Source: Thiorhodovibrio litoralis (GTDB lineage Bacteria > Pseudomonadota > Gammaproteobacteria > Chromatiales > Chromatiaceae). Taken from it: a DNA stretch of 64,000 nt. The DNA is taken from contig NZ_CP121473.1 in NCBI RefSeq assembly GCF_033954455.1, positions 4,264,501 through 4,328,500 on the forward strand, read 5' to 3'. The notes under the pieces were generated by a model that saw only the letters and a list, made by a program, of their open reading frames with translations, made no database searches and had not been told where the DNA came from. Positions 26,220-35,469 of the stretch are shown piece by piece; positions within the stretch are counted from its first letter, which is position 1, and each line of letters begins with the position of its first letter. Both the position numbers and the translations under genes were made by a program.

Positions 26220-27650
26220 ATGAGCCGCACCATCACCATTGAGCCGGTCACCCGCATCGAGGGACATGCGCGCATTTCGTTGCAGCTTGCCGACACCGGC
26301 GAGGTGGAAGACGCCAAGTTCCACCTGACCCAGTTCCGCGGCTTCGAGAAGTTCTGCGAAGGCCGCCCCTATCGGGAAATGCCGGCGCTAACCGCGCGCA
26401 CCTGCGGTATCTGCCCGGTCAGCCACCTGCTGGCATCCAACAAAGCCTGCGACGACCTGCTCGCCGTCACCATCCCGCCAACGGCAGAAAAGCTGCGCCA
26501 AATCATGAATCTGGGGCAAATCGTGCAGTCGCATGCGCTGTCCTTCTTTCATCTGTCGTCGCCCGATCTGCTGCTTGGCTGGGAGGCCGACCCTAAGACG
26601 CGAAATGTCTTCGGCGTCATGCAGCAAGAGCCTGAGCTAGCGCGGGATGGCATCCGCCTGCGCCAGATTGGCCAGACCATCATCGAGATTCTGGGTGGTA
26701 AGAAAATCCACCCCACCTGGGTGGTGCCCGGCGGTGTCAGCGAGGCCCTGTCGGAAGAAAAGCGCGACGCCATCCAGGCCATGCTCCCAGACGCCCTGGA
26801 AATCGCCAAGCGCACTTACGCCAGCTTCAAAAGCCTGCTGCCAAAGTTCAAGCACGAGGCCGAGAGTTTCGGCACCATGCCGACCCTGTTTCTGAGTCTG
26901 GTTTCCGAGACCGGCCAGCTCGAGCACACCACCGGCCTGCTGCGCGTCAAGGACGCCAAGGGCCGCATCATCGAGGACAAGGTCCCGCCGCGCGACTACA
27001 AGCGCCTGATCGGCGAGGCGGTGGAGGACTTCAGCTACATGAAGTTCCCCTACTACAGGCCCATGGGCTACCCGCGGGGCATCTATCGCGTCGGCCCGCT
27101 GGCCAGGCTGAACAATGCCGATTCCTGCGGCACCCCCTACGCCGATGTCGCCCTGGCCGAATTCCGCACCCTGCAGGAAGACTCGGGGCCAATCACTTCG
27201 AGCTTCCACTACCACTACGCGCGCCTGGTCGAAATTATCTTTGCCATTGAGCGCATGCAGCGAATTCTAAAAGAGCCGGATATTCTCGACCACCGGGTGC
27301 GCGCCCACGCACGCGGCAACCGTTACGAAGGCATCGGCGTATCCGAAGCGCCGCGCGGCACCCTGATGCACCATTACAAGATCGACGATCATGGCCTCAT
27401 CACCTGGGTCGACCTGATCATCGCCACCGGCCACAACAACTTGGCCATGAATCGCAGCATCAAGCAAGTGGCCGATACCTATGTCGACGGCAACAAGCTC
27501 AACGAAAGCATGCTCAATCGCGTCGAGGCTGTCATCCGCTGCTACGATCCCTGCCTGTCCTGCGCCTCACACGCCTTCGGGCAGATGCCGCTGGTGATTG
27601 AGCTGACAGACCCGGCAGGCAAGGTGGTCGACCGACTGGTGCGGGATTGA
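26220..27650 (+). CDS. hoxH: Bidirectional hydrogenase large subunit HoxH
   Basis: The Ni-Fe catalytic subunit, 476 aa. N-terminal ligands are in RTCGICPVSH (about residues 60-69), C-terminal ligands in DPCLSCASH. Maturation would cut after the last histidine and release a tail of about 25 residues starting AFGQMPLVIEL. It forms a dimer with HoxY in the cytoplasm and evolves or oxidises H2 with NAD(P). The stop overlaps the start of the protease gene. Confidence 0.95.
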   Translation: MSRTITIEPVTRIEGHARISLQLADTGEVEDAKFHLTQFRGFEKFCEGRPYREMPALTARTCGICPVSHLLASNKACDDLLAVTIPPTAEKLRQIMNLGQIVQSHALSFFHLSSPDLLLGWEADPKTRNVFGVMQQEPELARDGIRLRQIGQTIIEILGGKKIHPTWVVPGGVSEALSEEKRDAIQAMLPDALEIAKRTYASFKSLLPKFKHEAESFGTMPTLFLSLVSETGQLEHTTGLLRVKDAKGRIIEDKVPPRDYKRLIGEAVEDFSYMKFPYYRPMGYPRGIYRVGPLARLNNADSCGTPYADVALAEFRTLQEDSGPITSSFHYHYARLVEIIFAIERMQRILKEPDILDHRVRAHARGNRYEGIGVSEAPRGTLMHHYKIDDHGLITWVDLIIATGHNNLAMNRSIKQVADTYVDGNKLNESMLNRVEAVIRCYDPCLSCASHAFGQMPLVIELTDPAGKVVDRLVRD

Positions 27651-28219
27651 TCCATTCCGCTCGACCGGCCAAGGGCAAACCGGCTCCGAGCCGACCACTG
27701 CCAGACCGCTCCGCGTTGGTCATCGGCTACGGCAGCCCAATTCGCGGTGACGATGCCATTGGCCCAATCGTCGCTGACCGGCTGCAACAACAACACCTGC
27801 CCGACTGGGTGCGCGTCGAGGCGCGCCACATCCTGACCGCCGAGCTCGCCGCAGACCTGGCTCAGGTTGAGCAGGTGATTTTTCTCGACGCCGCCGTGGA
27901 TCTGCCACCCGGGGAGCTGCGCCTGCAAGCGCTGCAGCCCGACGCCTCCGCGCTCTCGACCATGGCCCATTTTCACGACCCACGCGAGCTGCTGGCCTGG
28001 AGCCAAGGCCTCTATGGCCGGGTGCCTGAGGCCTGGCTGATCACCGCCGGTGGCGCGGACTTCGACTATGGACATTTTCGCCTGAGCGAGACCGCCGCCG
28101 CCGCCGTGCAGCCGATGATCGACGCGGTGCTGGAACGACTCGGCATCCAGCAACCCATCACTGACCCCATCACCGACCCCGTCACCGAACACAGCGATGC
28201 AAGAAGTTGTTCTGATTGA
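27647..28219 (+). CDS. hoxW: HoxW-like hydrogenase maturation protease
   Basis: A 190-aa endopeptidase with the family N-terminal signature ALVIGYGSPIRGDDAIGPIVAD (core GYGSPIRGDD) and a conserved histidine in MAHFHDPRELL (about residue 107). It should process HoxH. The frame begins at a TTG that overlaps the hoxH stop; no ATG precedes the signature, so the true start is uncertain and may be this TTG. The 3' end overlaps serB by 23 bp. Confidence 0.85.
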   Translation: MIHSARPAKGKPAPSRPLPDRSALVIGYGSPIRGDDAIGPIVADRLQQQHLPDWVRVEARHILTAELAADLAQVEQVIFLDAAVDLPPGELRLQALQPDASALSTMAHFHDPRELLAWSQGLYGRVPEAWLITAGGADFDYGHFRLSETAAAAVQPMIDAVLERLGIQQPITDPITDPVTEHSDARSCSD

Positions 28220-29444
28220 AGTCACCGGGCGCGACCGCCCCGGTATCACCATGACCCTGACCGAGGCCCTAGCAGGCGACCGGGTGCGCATTCTCGACAT
28301 CGGTCAGTCGGTCATCCATAACACCCTGGCACTCGGCATTCTGGTCGAACTGCCAGCCGACAGCACCGGCTGCCAGGTGTTTCGCGAGCTGCTGTTCACC
28401 GCCCACCGCCTAGGGCTCGATGCGCGCTTCACGCCGATCGAATCCGACGCCTACGAAGATTGGGTGCGCGAGCAGGGCCAGCCACGTCATATACTGACCC
28501 TTCTCGGTGCTGTGATTAACGCCGAACAACTCGCCCGCGTCGCCGGGGTCGTCAGCCGTCATGGGCTCAATATCGACCAGATCACGCGTTTGTCTGGTCG
28601 CATTTCCCAGCGCGAGAGCGGGGGCGACACGTCCGCCCGCGCATCAGGCATACGCCCCGCCTGCGTGGAGTTCTGGCTGCGCGGGCCGGTGCCCGATATC
28701 TCCAGCCTCCATGCCAGCTTTCTGGAGCTTGGCAATCAGCTCGATATCGACATTGCCATTCAGGAAGATGACATCTTCCGCCGCAACCGCCGGTTGGTCT
28801 GCTTCGACATGGACTCGACGCTCATCCAGGCCGAGGTGATCGACGAGCTCGCCGCCGCCGCTGGCGTTGGCGAGCAGGTCGCCGCCATCACCGAGCGCGC
28901 CATGCGCGGCGAGCTGGACTTCAATGCCAGCTTCCGCGAGCGGGTTGCCTTGCTGAAGGGCCTGGAGGAGTCCGTGCTGGCCGAGATCGCGGCCCGCCTT
29001 CCGATTACCGAGGGCGCCGAACGGCTCATCAGCAGTCTGAAAGCCCTTGGCTACCGCATCGCCATTCTCTCTGGCGGCTTCACCTACTTTGCCGAGCATC
29101 TCAAACAACGACTTGGCATCGATATCGTTCACGCCAATCCGCTCGATTTCCAGGGCGGCCGCCTGAGTGGAGAGGTCACCGCCCCCATCGTCGACGGTGC
29201 CCGCAAAGCCCAGCTGTTGCGCGACATCGCCGCACAGGAAGGCATCCGCCTTGAGCAGGTTATCGCCGTCGGCGACGGCGCCAATGATCTGCCAATGCTC
29301 GCCATCGCCGGCCTTGGCATTGCTTTTCACGCTAAGCCGCTGGTCAAGGAACAGGCCAGGCACTCACTGGCCGCCGTCGGCCTCGACGGCATTCTCTACC
29401 TGCTCGGCATGCGCGACCGCGACCTCGAGCATTTGCAGCGATAA
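28197..29444 (+). CDS. serB: Phosphoserine phosphatase SerB with N-terminal ACT domains
   Basis: A 415-aa enzyme for the last step of serine synthesis. Two ACT-like regulatory domains occupy about the first 190 residues (start VVLIEVTGRDRPGITMTLTE). The HAD catalytic part has motif I DMDSTLIQAEVIDELA, the motif II serine in ILSGGFTYFAE and the motif III/IV GDGANDLPML. Longer than E. coli SerB because of the double ACT region, as in pseudomonads. Its ATG lies inside the hoxW 3' end, so it may be co-transcribed with hox genes without functional connection. Confidence 0.92.
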   Translation: MQEVVLIEVTGRDRPGITMTLTEALAGDRVRILDIGQSVIHNTLALGILVELPADSTGCQVFRELLFTAHRLGLDARFTPIESDAYEDWVREQGQPRHILTLLGAVINAEQLARVAGVVSRHGLNIDQITRLSGRISQRESGGDTSARASGIRPACVEFWLRGPVPDISSLHASFLELGNQLDIDIAIQEDDIFRRNRRLVCFDMDSTLIQAEVIDELAAAAGVGEQVAAITERAMRGELDFNASFRERVALLKGLEESVLAEIAARLPITEGAERLISSLKALGYRIAILSGGFTYFAEHLKQRLGIDIVHANPLDFQGGRLSGEVTAPIVDGARKAQLLRDIAAQEGIRLEQVIAVGDGANDLPMLAIAGLGIAFHAKPLVKEQARHSLAAVGLDGILYLLGMRDRDLEHLQR

Positions 29445-29473
29445 CAGCGATCGCATCATCCAAACGGGATGAA

Positions 29474-30316
29474 TCATCCCTCGGCACAGAGCTTTGCGAG
29501 CTGCTCAAGCTCGGCCTGGTCGAATCCGGCCCGGCGGCGGTCGGCGAGATTGACCGGACAGGGAACCCGACCTTTCATGTGCTGGCGTAGCAGGGCGACA
29601 TAGGTCGAGGCCGGGTCGCACTCACGTTGCTCGCACAGATAAGCAAACCAGTGCGATCCGGCTGCCACATGGCCAACTTCGTCGCGCAGAATAATCCCGA
29701 GCGCATCGGCACTGGCATCGTCGCCAACCTGGCGCAAGCGCTCGATCATACCGGGGGTGACATCCAGCCCGCGCGCCTCAAGCCCGCGTGGCACCAGCGC
29801 CATGCGCGCGAGCGCATCATCGGCGGTGGCGGTGGCCATCTCCCAGAGTCCGTCGTGGGCGGGGAAATCGCCGTAGTCGAAGCCTAGCGTGCGCAGGCGC
29901 TCGCGCATGAGCGCGAAGTGCGAGGCCTCCTCTGCCGCGACCCGCACCCAGTCGTCGTAATACGCGCGCGGCAACCCGGCAAAACGCTGCACGGCATCGA
30001 GCGCCAGATTGATGGCGTTAAATTCAATGTGAGCGACAGCGTGCAGCAGCGCGGCACGTCCCTCCGCCGTGCCGAGCCCGCGTCTGGGCAGGTCGCGCGG
30101 CGACACAAGCAGCGGGCGCGCCGGACGCCCGACGGACTCGGGCGGGCATGCCGTGGCGGTGTCCTCGACAGCCAGCTCCCCCGCACGCCAGCGCGCCGCC
30201 AGCGACTCGGTGGCGCTCAGCTTGGTCTCAATGTCGCACAGCCGCAGCACATCCCGCGCCCCCGCCTGCAGCTTGTTGCTGCAGCCTGGAGATTGTGAAA
30301 AATTATCGTGCATCAA
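29474..30316 (-). CDS. DUF455-family ferritin-like protein
   Basis: A 280-aa helical protein of the DUF455 (COG2833) family. Metal-binding residues typical of a di-iron four-helix bundle are visible: HIEFNAINLAL, EEASHFALM and RDEVGHVAAGSHWF. The biochemical role of this family is not established. The gene is convergent with serB, with a 15-bp palindrome (GGGATGAATCATCCC at 29466-29480) at the junction. Confidence 0.8.
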   Translation of the reverse strand: MMHDNFSQSPGCSNKLQAGARDVLRLCDIETKLSATESLAARWRAGELAVEDTATACPPESVGRPARPLLVSPRDLPRRGLGTAEGRAALLHAVAHIEFNAINLALDAVQRFAGLPRAYYDDWVRVAAEEASHFALMRERLRTLGFDYGDFPAHDGLWEMATATADDALARMALVPRGLEARGLDVTPGMIERLRQVGDDASADALGIILRDEVGHVAAGSHWFAYLCEQRECDPASTYVALLRQHMKGRVPCPVNLADRRRAGFDQAELEQLAKLCAEG

Positions 30317-30545
30317 TCGGATTCATCCGCCCAGGTGATCGGGACCCACGAAGCGCAAAAACACCTGAATCATGGATGACACCATAGAGAAATAGGGGAA
30401 AACGCAATTCCAGCGCGTGCCATGATCAGGTATGCTACCAGCATTGATCGAGACCCGTTGTTGACCCAAGTCCGGGAGCGGCCCAGGCCTGATCGCCAAA
30501 CAGGCTGCATGGTCCGGCTGCGTTACCGGCACCGCGAGGCCTTTG

Positions 30546-30803
30546 ATGAAACTTTGCCCCAAATGCTCAAGCAGCCCCTGGCCCTTCGCCATGGTCGCCA
30601 TACTGGCCGGCATCATTACCTTCCTGACCTGGCTCATGCTGGGCTTCGCACAGACAAGCCCGCTGGCTCGCACACTCGGCAGCGCAGCGGTTTTTCTCGG
30701 CGTAGGCCTGACTCTGACTCAGTACGTGCTGACCTGTCTGCGCCGCCACTGCCCGCATCGGCACCAGGCCAGCGACTGCCACTCTTCAGGCTCGGGCGCA
30801 TAA
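30546..30803 (+). CDS. Small two-helix membrane protein with CxxC
   Basis: An 85-aa protein starting MKLCPKCSSSPWPF at the ATG at 30546. It has an N-terminal CxxC, two hydrophobic helices (FAMVAILAGIITFLTWLML; AVFLGVGLTLTQYVLTCL) and a His/Cys-rich tail (CLRRHCPHRHQASDCH) that could bind metal. I do not recognise the family. It is followed by a hairpin terminator shared with the convergent tsaB. Confidence 0.6.
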   Translation: MKLCPKCSSSPWPFAMVAILAGIITFLTWLMLGFAQTSPLARTLGSAAVFLGVGLTLTQYVLTCLRRHCPHRHQASDCHSSGSGA

Positions 30804-30810
30804 GCAAGAC

Positions 30811-30836
30811 TTAGGCGATTTCTGTCAGTCGCCTAA
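30811..30836. terminator. Bidirectional hairpin between the small membrane protein gene and tsaB
   Basis: Perfect 8-bp stem TTAGGCGA / TCGCCTAA with a 10-nt loop, located between two convergent stop codons. No long T-run on either side, so efficiency is uncertain. Confidence 0.6.
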
Positions 30837-30839
30837 AGA

Positions 30840-31556
30840 TCACACCGCCGGCGGCACGCCTGCCGGTTTTGTTGCGACCTGGTCGCGCAGATAGACCGGC
30901 AGCCCCTGCTCAGGTGGCACCGTCTCCCCCGACGCAACCGCACTGGCGGCAAGTTCGGCGATATCGGCTGCGGTGCAGCTTAAATCGGCATCGATGCGAT
31001 CATCACCTAGGCCAGTGCGCGCGATCAGCGCATCGCGATAAAGCGACCAGCCATTGCCCACCCCGAAATCCAGCAGCCTATCAAAGGCACGCAACCCGGC
31101 TGTTACATCCACTCGCTCCGCTGCGCTGACCTGTTCGGGTTGCAGCGCGCTCGCCCGCCCCTGCCCTGCAATCTCAAACAGCCCCCAGTAAAGCTCGCCG
31201 ATGCGGGCATCAATGACTGCAAGCACAGTCGTGTGCCCGTGTTGGCGCCAGCCGGCATGGGCCAGCGCAGCCAGGGTTGAAATGCCCACCAAGGGCACGC
31301 CTGCACCGAAGGCCACCCCTTGCGCCACGGCCGCGGCAATGCGCACGCCGGTAAAAGACCCAGGGCCGCGACCAAAGGCAATGGCATCGAGTTGCTTAAG
31401 CCGCACGCCCCCGCGCGCGAGCACTTCCTCCATCATCGGCAACAGACGCTCGCCATGGCGGCGCGGGGCCTCCTCATGCAGGCCAAGCACGTCGCCGTCG
31501 CACAAGAGCGCGGCGGAGCAAAAGACGCCGGAGGTCTCAAGCGCCAGAATTTTCAT
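30840..31556 (-). CDS. tsaB: tRNA threonylcarbamoyladenosine biosynthesis protein TsaB
   Basis: A 238-aa ASKHA-fold protein that activates TsaD for the universal t6A37 tRNA modification. The start MKILALETSG and the segment HGERLLPMMEEVL, followed by AIAFGRGPGSFTGVRIAAAVAQG (core GPGSFTGVR, about residues 65-73), are diagnostic. Length is as usual for gammaproteobacteria. Cytoplasmic, essential in many bacteria. Confidence 0.93.
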   Translation of the reverse strand: MKILALETSGVFCSAALLCDGDVLGLHEEAPRRHGERLLPMMEEVLARGGVRLKQLDAIAFGRGPGSFTGVRIAAAVAQGVAFGAGVPLVGISTLAALAHAGWRQHGHTTVLAVIDARIGELYWGLFEIAGQGRASALQPEQVSAAERVDVTAGLRAFDRLLDFGVGNGWSLYRDALIARTGLGDDRIDADLSCTAADIAELAASAVASGETVPPEQGLPVYLRDQVATKPAGVPPAV

Positions 31557-31584
31557 GGACGCGGAGAAGGATGGGGAAAGACCG

Positions 31585-32499
31585 TCAGGCCTGAACGGAC
31601 GCGGTGGTGCCGTGATTGACCGAGTCGATGAACTCGCGAAACGCCTCCGGGGGGCGCACCACCCAACCGCGGAAGGACTGCGCCAGCGCGCCTTCGAACA
31701 TCAGCGGCGGCTCGTCCTGGGTGACTTCCACCTTGATCAGGCCAGTCTGCCCCACGAGTCCGTTCGGGTCCTGGAGGCGCGTCTCGCTAGCCCAGCGCTT
31801 GAGCTCTTTGAAGAAGTCCTCGGTCTTGGCCCGCCGGTTGGTGAGACGATCGGCCAGGCCCAGCAGCAAGGCGCGCTTGTATTCGATCTCGGCGTCAAAT
31901 TCCTCATCAAAAATCGATACGCTGAAGTCAGATGTGAGCTGCACCATGCCGCGCACCACGAGATAGACGAAGAGATCGTGCAGATCGCGCCAGGTATGCT
32001 GCGGTAGCGGGCGGTCCCAGTCGATGCCGTAGCGGATCTGACGGGTGAAGAAGCGGAACAGATGCTGCAGCACCCAGATGCGCTCGCTGTCGTCATCGGC
32101 GTGGCGGCTGCTCTGGGTGCGGTCGATCTCGTGCAGGGTCTTGCGCAGGTTGTAAATCATCAGCAGCAGCAGACGCTGCTCGAGGGTATTGGCGTTGTTT
32201 TTTGTTGGCGCCGGTCCGCGCGGCTTGGGCAGACTGGCAATCGCCTTCAGCACCGGTTTCTTGACGCAGTGCATGACGGTGATGCGCTCCTCGGCGCCGA
32301 GCGTCTCGCGCGCGATCCGCTCAAGCTCCATCATCAACGCAGGCAGCGCCTGGCGCAGCCCGCGGCTGCGCAGCGACAGAATACGCTCGCAAATGGCGCT
32401 TGCCCCGGAGTCAGGCTCTTCAATGGTTTCACTCTCGGCGAGCAGTTCGCGAAGTTCTTCGCTGTCGACCTCCTTGAGCGAATAGTCATCGTCTAGCAT
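31585..32499 (-). CDS. Conserved hypothetical protein, helical, acidic N-terminus
   Basis: A 304-aa soluble protein that I do not recognise. It begins with an acidic segment (LLAESETIEEPDSGA) and is predicted largely helical, with conserved-looking tracts QRLLLLMIYNLRKTLHEIDR and WVLQHLFRFFTRQIRYGIDWDRPLP. No signal peptide, membrane helix or catalytic motif is visible. It lies 28 bp upstream of tsaB on the same strand and is probably co-transcribed with it. Codon use and GC content match neighbouring core genes, so it is not an obvious import. Confidence 0.65.
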   Translation of the reverse strand: MLDDDYSLKEVDSEELRELLAESETIEEPDSGASAICERILSLRSRGLRQALPALMMELERIARETLGAEERITVMHCVKKPVLKAIASLPKPRGPAPTKNNANTLEQRLLLLMIYNLRKTLHEIDRTQSSRHADDDSERIWVLQHLFRFFTRQIRYGIDWDRPLPQHTWRDLHDLFVYLVVRGMVQLTSDFSVSIFDEEFDAEIEYKRALLLGLADRLTNRRAKTEDFFKELKRWASETRLQDPNGLVGQTGLIKVEVTQDEPPLMFEGALAQSFRGWVVRPPEAFREFIDSVNHGTTASVQA

Positions 32500-32726
32500 A
32501 CCCCGCCCCGCGATACCGACCAGAAAAGCGCTGTTTGCAATATGCCGCGGAGGCCGCGCGACTTCAAGATAGAACGCCCCATGTCATCAAGACCAAATGA
32601 AAACCACGCAAGCGCGCGGGTGAGCAAATTTCTCAGCACCCGATCACAAAATAAACACCCCACACTATAGCCCCTTGTGGGCGCAATCCCAAATCGGCGC
32701 GGGCACAAAAACCGCAAACAGACGCA

Positions 32727-34670
32727 TCAGTTGGCTTCCCCAGTGCTTGCTGGCGCGGACGGCGGCAAGGAAGTCCCGAAAAACGCGCGCACATCCGCCA
32801 GGGACTCCGTGCGCGTCATCGGCGGCAGGCTCTTGACGAAGGCGGCACCATAAGGCTTGCTAGCCAGGCGCGGATCGCACAGCACGAATAAGCCGCGGTC
32901 GCTGGTATCACGAATCAAACGGCCAGCGCCCTGCTTTAGTGCAATCACCGCACGCGGCAGCTGGAAATCACGAAACGGCTGACCACCCGCCTCGCGCAGG
33001 GCGTCGATGCGCGCGCGCACGACTGGATCGGCGGGAGACGCGAACGGCAGCTTGTCGACAATCACGCAGGAGAGCGCCTCCCCGCGCACGTCGACCCCCT
33101 CCCAGAAGCTGGCGCTGCCAAGCAGCACGGCGTTGCCATGCTCGCGAAAGCGGCGGATCAATTCAGCGCGCGGGGCCTGCCCATGCACCAGCAGCGGATA
33201 GTCGAGCGCGCCCTCGAGCAGCCTGGCCACCTGCTGCAGCGCGCGGTGACTGGTGAAGAGCACGAACATGCGCCCGCGAGTGATCGGGGCAAGCTCGCGC
33301 ACCAACTCGGCGACGCTGGCGTCATGCGTCGCATCGGCTGGCTCGGGCATCTGCGGCGGCGTGAGCCAAAGGGCCTGTCGCGCGTGATCGAACGGACTTT
33401 CCCAGCGCGCGGTGCGGGCGTCCTCAAGTCCCATCTGGCGGGCGAAGTGCGTGAAGGACTCGCCCACCGCCAGCGTGGCGGAGGTGAAGACCCAGGCTGC
33501 GGGCAAGCGCGCGCGATGCGCCTGAAAGCTGCTGGCCACCTCGAGCGGGGTCTGATGCAGACGAAAGCCGCGTCCCTGGGCATCAAGCCAGCGCACCTGA
33601 TCGGTGGTCTCCTCGGCGGCGAAGAGCTCCAGGCGCTCGCGCAGATCGCGACAGCGCTCATGGTCGCGATCGAGTGTCTTGGAATGCCCGGCGATGGTCT
33701 CAAGGTTTGCGTCGATCTGCTCAAGCAGCTCCCCGAGCGCCGCGCGCGCGTCTTGCACCCGCGGCTCCGCGCTGATCTCGGCCCAGGCAGAGCGCCGGTC
33801 TTCGGTGCCGAACGCCAGGCGCAAGCTCTGCACCGCCGGGCGCAGCTGCTCGAGCGGCGCGGACAAATCAATGAGCCCACGGGCCTCGCGGGTCAAATCG
33901 GCGCTGAGATCGCGGGCGAAATCGAGCAGCTGATAGCTGCTGAGCGAGCGGCCGAAAAACACCCCGGCTACCTCAGGCAACTGATGCGCCTCGTCGATGA
34001 CAAAGCAATCAGCTCCCGGAAGCACTTCGCCCAGGCCTTCCTGGCGCAGCGCCATATCGGCGCACAATAGATGGTGATTGATCACCACCAGGTCGGCCTC
34101 CTGCGCCTGGCGGCGCGCCACCACCAGGTGACAGTCGCCCCAGTGGGCGCAGTCCTGCCCGAGGCAATTATCCGCGGTGGAGGTCACCAGCGGCCATAGC
34201 GGCGAACGCTCGGGCAGGCCGGACTCGGCCACATCACCGCTGCGCGTGACTCGCGCCCAGTCACGCACGCTTGCAAGCTCCACGCGCAGACCGGGGTCGC
34301 GCTTGGCGCGGTCCGCGCCGGTTTGCTCCAGTCGCTGCAGGCACAGGTAGTTGGCCCGCCCTTTGAGCAGTGCCACCCGCACCGGGATGCCGAGCAGGCG
34401 CCGGGCCAAGGGCAAGTCTTGGTGAAAGAGCTGGTCCTGTAGGGTGCGGGTGCCGGTGGAGATGACCACCTTGCGCCCGCACAGCAAGGCGGGGATCAGA
34501 TAGGCGAGGGTCTTGCCGGTGCCGGTGCCAGCCTCGCAGATGAGGGTGCCGCCCTCGGCGATCTCTTCGGCCACCGTGGTCGCCATCGCCAGCTGTTGCG
34601 GCCTGACGCCAAAATGATGCAAGTGCCGCGCAAGCCGCCCGCGTGGGCCGAAGATCGATTGGAGCTCAAT
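32727..34670 (-). CDS. ATP-dependent DNA helicase, YoaA/DinG type (XPD family)
   Basis: A roughly 647-aa superfamily 2 helicase. Walker A is EAGTGTGKTLAYL near residue 50; the iron-sulfur cysteines are YLCLQ and NCLGQDCAHWGDC; Walker B is FVIDEAHQLPE; the C-terminal helicase domain includes GRMFVLFTSH, LLGSASFWEGVDV and QGAGRLIRD. Family members act in replication-stress repair. The start is odd: homology begins upstream of the first TTG (34622) and no ATG, GTG or TTG is available in frame. An ATT at 34670 with GGGAGG 8 nt upstream is the best candidate and would overlap the end of the lipoprotein gene by a few nucleotides of leader. Confidence 0.88.
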   Translation of the reverse strand: MELQSIFGPRGRLARHLHHFGVRPQQLAMATTVAEEIAEGGTLICEAGTGTGKTLAYLIPALLCGRKVVISTGTRTLQDQLFHQDLPLARRLLGIPVRVALLKGRANYLCLQRLEQTGADRAKRDPGLRVELASVRDWARVTRSGDVAESGLPERSPLWPLVTSTADNCLGQDCAHWGDCHLVVARRQAQEADLVVINHHLLCADMALRQEGLGEVLPGADCFVIDEAHQLPEVAGVFFGRSLSSYQLLDFARDLSADLTREARGLIDLSAPLEQLRPAVQSLRLAFGTEDRRSAWAEISAEPRVQDARAALGELLEQIDANLETIAGHSKTLDRDHERCRDLRERLELFAAEETTDQVRWLDAQGRGFRLHQTPLEVASSFQAHRARLPAAWVFTSATLAVGESFTHFARQMGLEDARTARWESPFDHARQALWLTPPQMPEPADATHDASVAELVRELAPITRGRMFVLFTSHRALQQVARLLEGALDYPLLVHGQAPRAELIRRFREHGNAVLLGSASFWEGVDVRGEALSCVIVDKLPFASPADPVVRARIDALREAGGQPFRDFQLPRAVIALKQGAGRLIRDTSDRGLFVLCDPRLASKPYGAAFVKSLPPMTRTESLADVRAFFGTSLPPSAPASTGEAN

Positions 34671-34674
34671 CGGC

Positions 34675-35469
34675 TCAACCTCCCGAAGCCTTGAGTTGGG
34701 CTTCCTGCGCGCCCTGGATGTCTCCGGTGCGACGACGCGCGTCCGATATCACCAGCCAGTTGTCGCGTTTCAGGTTGCTGCTGTCGCCAGAGAGGTCATT
34801 CGCGCGCTTGGCGAGATTAGCCGCCTGACTTGCCAGCCCTTGTTCCAGGCGCACATGGGCCAGACGATTCCACAGATAGCCTTCACGTGACTGCAGGCGC
34901 AGCGCCCGCTCCAACGTCGCAGCAGCGCCGGCATAGTCGCTGCTCTGGCGCTGACGCTCGGCTTGCGTGACCAGCGCATCGACCGCCGGAGTCATCTGCG
35001 GAGCCTGGAGCGCGCCGGAGGAGGCAACCCGCGTCTCCGGTGCCGGAAGCGCAGGCGTCATCGAGCCGGGCTCGGCCGCCGGCGGCGGGGCTATCGGCGG
35101 CACGGCACTGGCTTGCCCACCAGCGGCCGGTTGCGGTTGCGCTTGCCCAGCCGGCCCTCCAGCCCGGGCTTCAGGGCTCTGAGCCAGGGCGCCGGTCTGG
35201 GCATTCGCAGCCACGCCAGGCGCCCCCGGAACCGCGCCCGGGGGCGGGCTCTCAGTCATCGGCTGGTAGGCGTAAACCCGCGCCGGCTCAGGCGGCGGAG
35301 TCTGTTGGCGCTGACTGGGGGTCACCGCTGCGGGTGGAGGACGTCGGGCATCCACAATGGGCGCTGGCGGTTCCTGGCGCTGCGGGGTGCTGCAGCCGCT
35401 GGCCACCGCTGCGACCAAGACCCCGGTCAGTATGCCTAGGGGGAAGCGGAATTGTTTGTGCTCAATCAT
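34675..35469 (-). CDS. Proline-rich outer-membrane lipoprotein with TPR-like C-terminus
   Basis: A 264-aa lipoprotein. The signal peptide ends in a lipobox VASGC (Cys about residue 26). A long Pro/Ala/Gln-rich linker (about 30-165) follows, then a helical TPR-like region (DYAGAAATLERALRLQSREG, HVRLEQGLASQAANLAKRAN). It lies directly downstream of the PBP1B gene, touching it by one base. This context resembles lipoprotein activators of class A PBPs (LpoB/CsiV-like) in gammaproteobacteria, but sequence homology to LpoB is not evident to me, so that role is only inference. Confidence 0.75.
   Translation of the reverse strand: MIEHKQFRFPLGILTGVLVAAVASGCSTPQRQEPPAPIVDARRPPPAAVTPSQRQQTPPPEPARVYAYQPMTESPPPGAVPGAPGVAANAQTGALAQSPEARAGGPAGQAQPQPAAGGQASAVPPIAPPPAAEPGSMTPALPAPETRVASSGALQAPQMTPAVDALVTQAERQRQSSDYAGAAATLERALRLQSREGYLWNRLAHVRLEQGLASQAANLAKRANDLSGDSSNLKRDNWLVISDARRRTGDIQGAQEAQLKASGG

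Noticed and set aside
29466-29480. GGGATGAATCATCCC as a terminator between serB and the DUF455 gene
   Set aside because: It overlaps the end of the DUF455 coding region and has no T-run; function unclear.
34675-35469. Calling the lipoprotein LpoB
   Set aside because: Context next to PBP1B is suggestive, but the sequence shows a Pro-rich linker and TPR-like helices rather than a recognisable LpoB domain.
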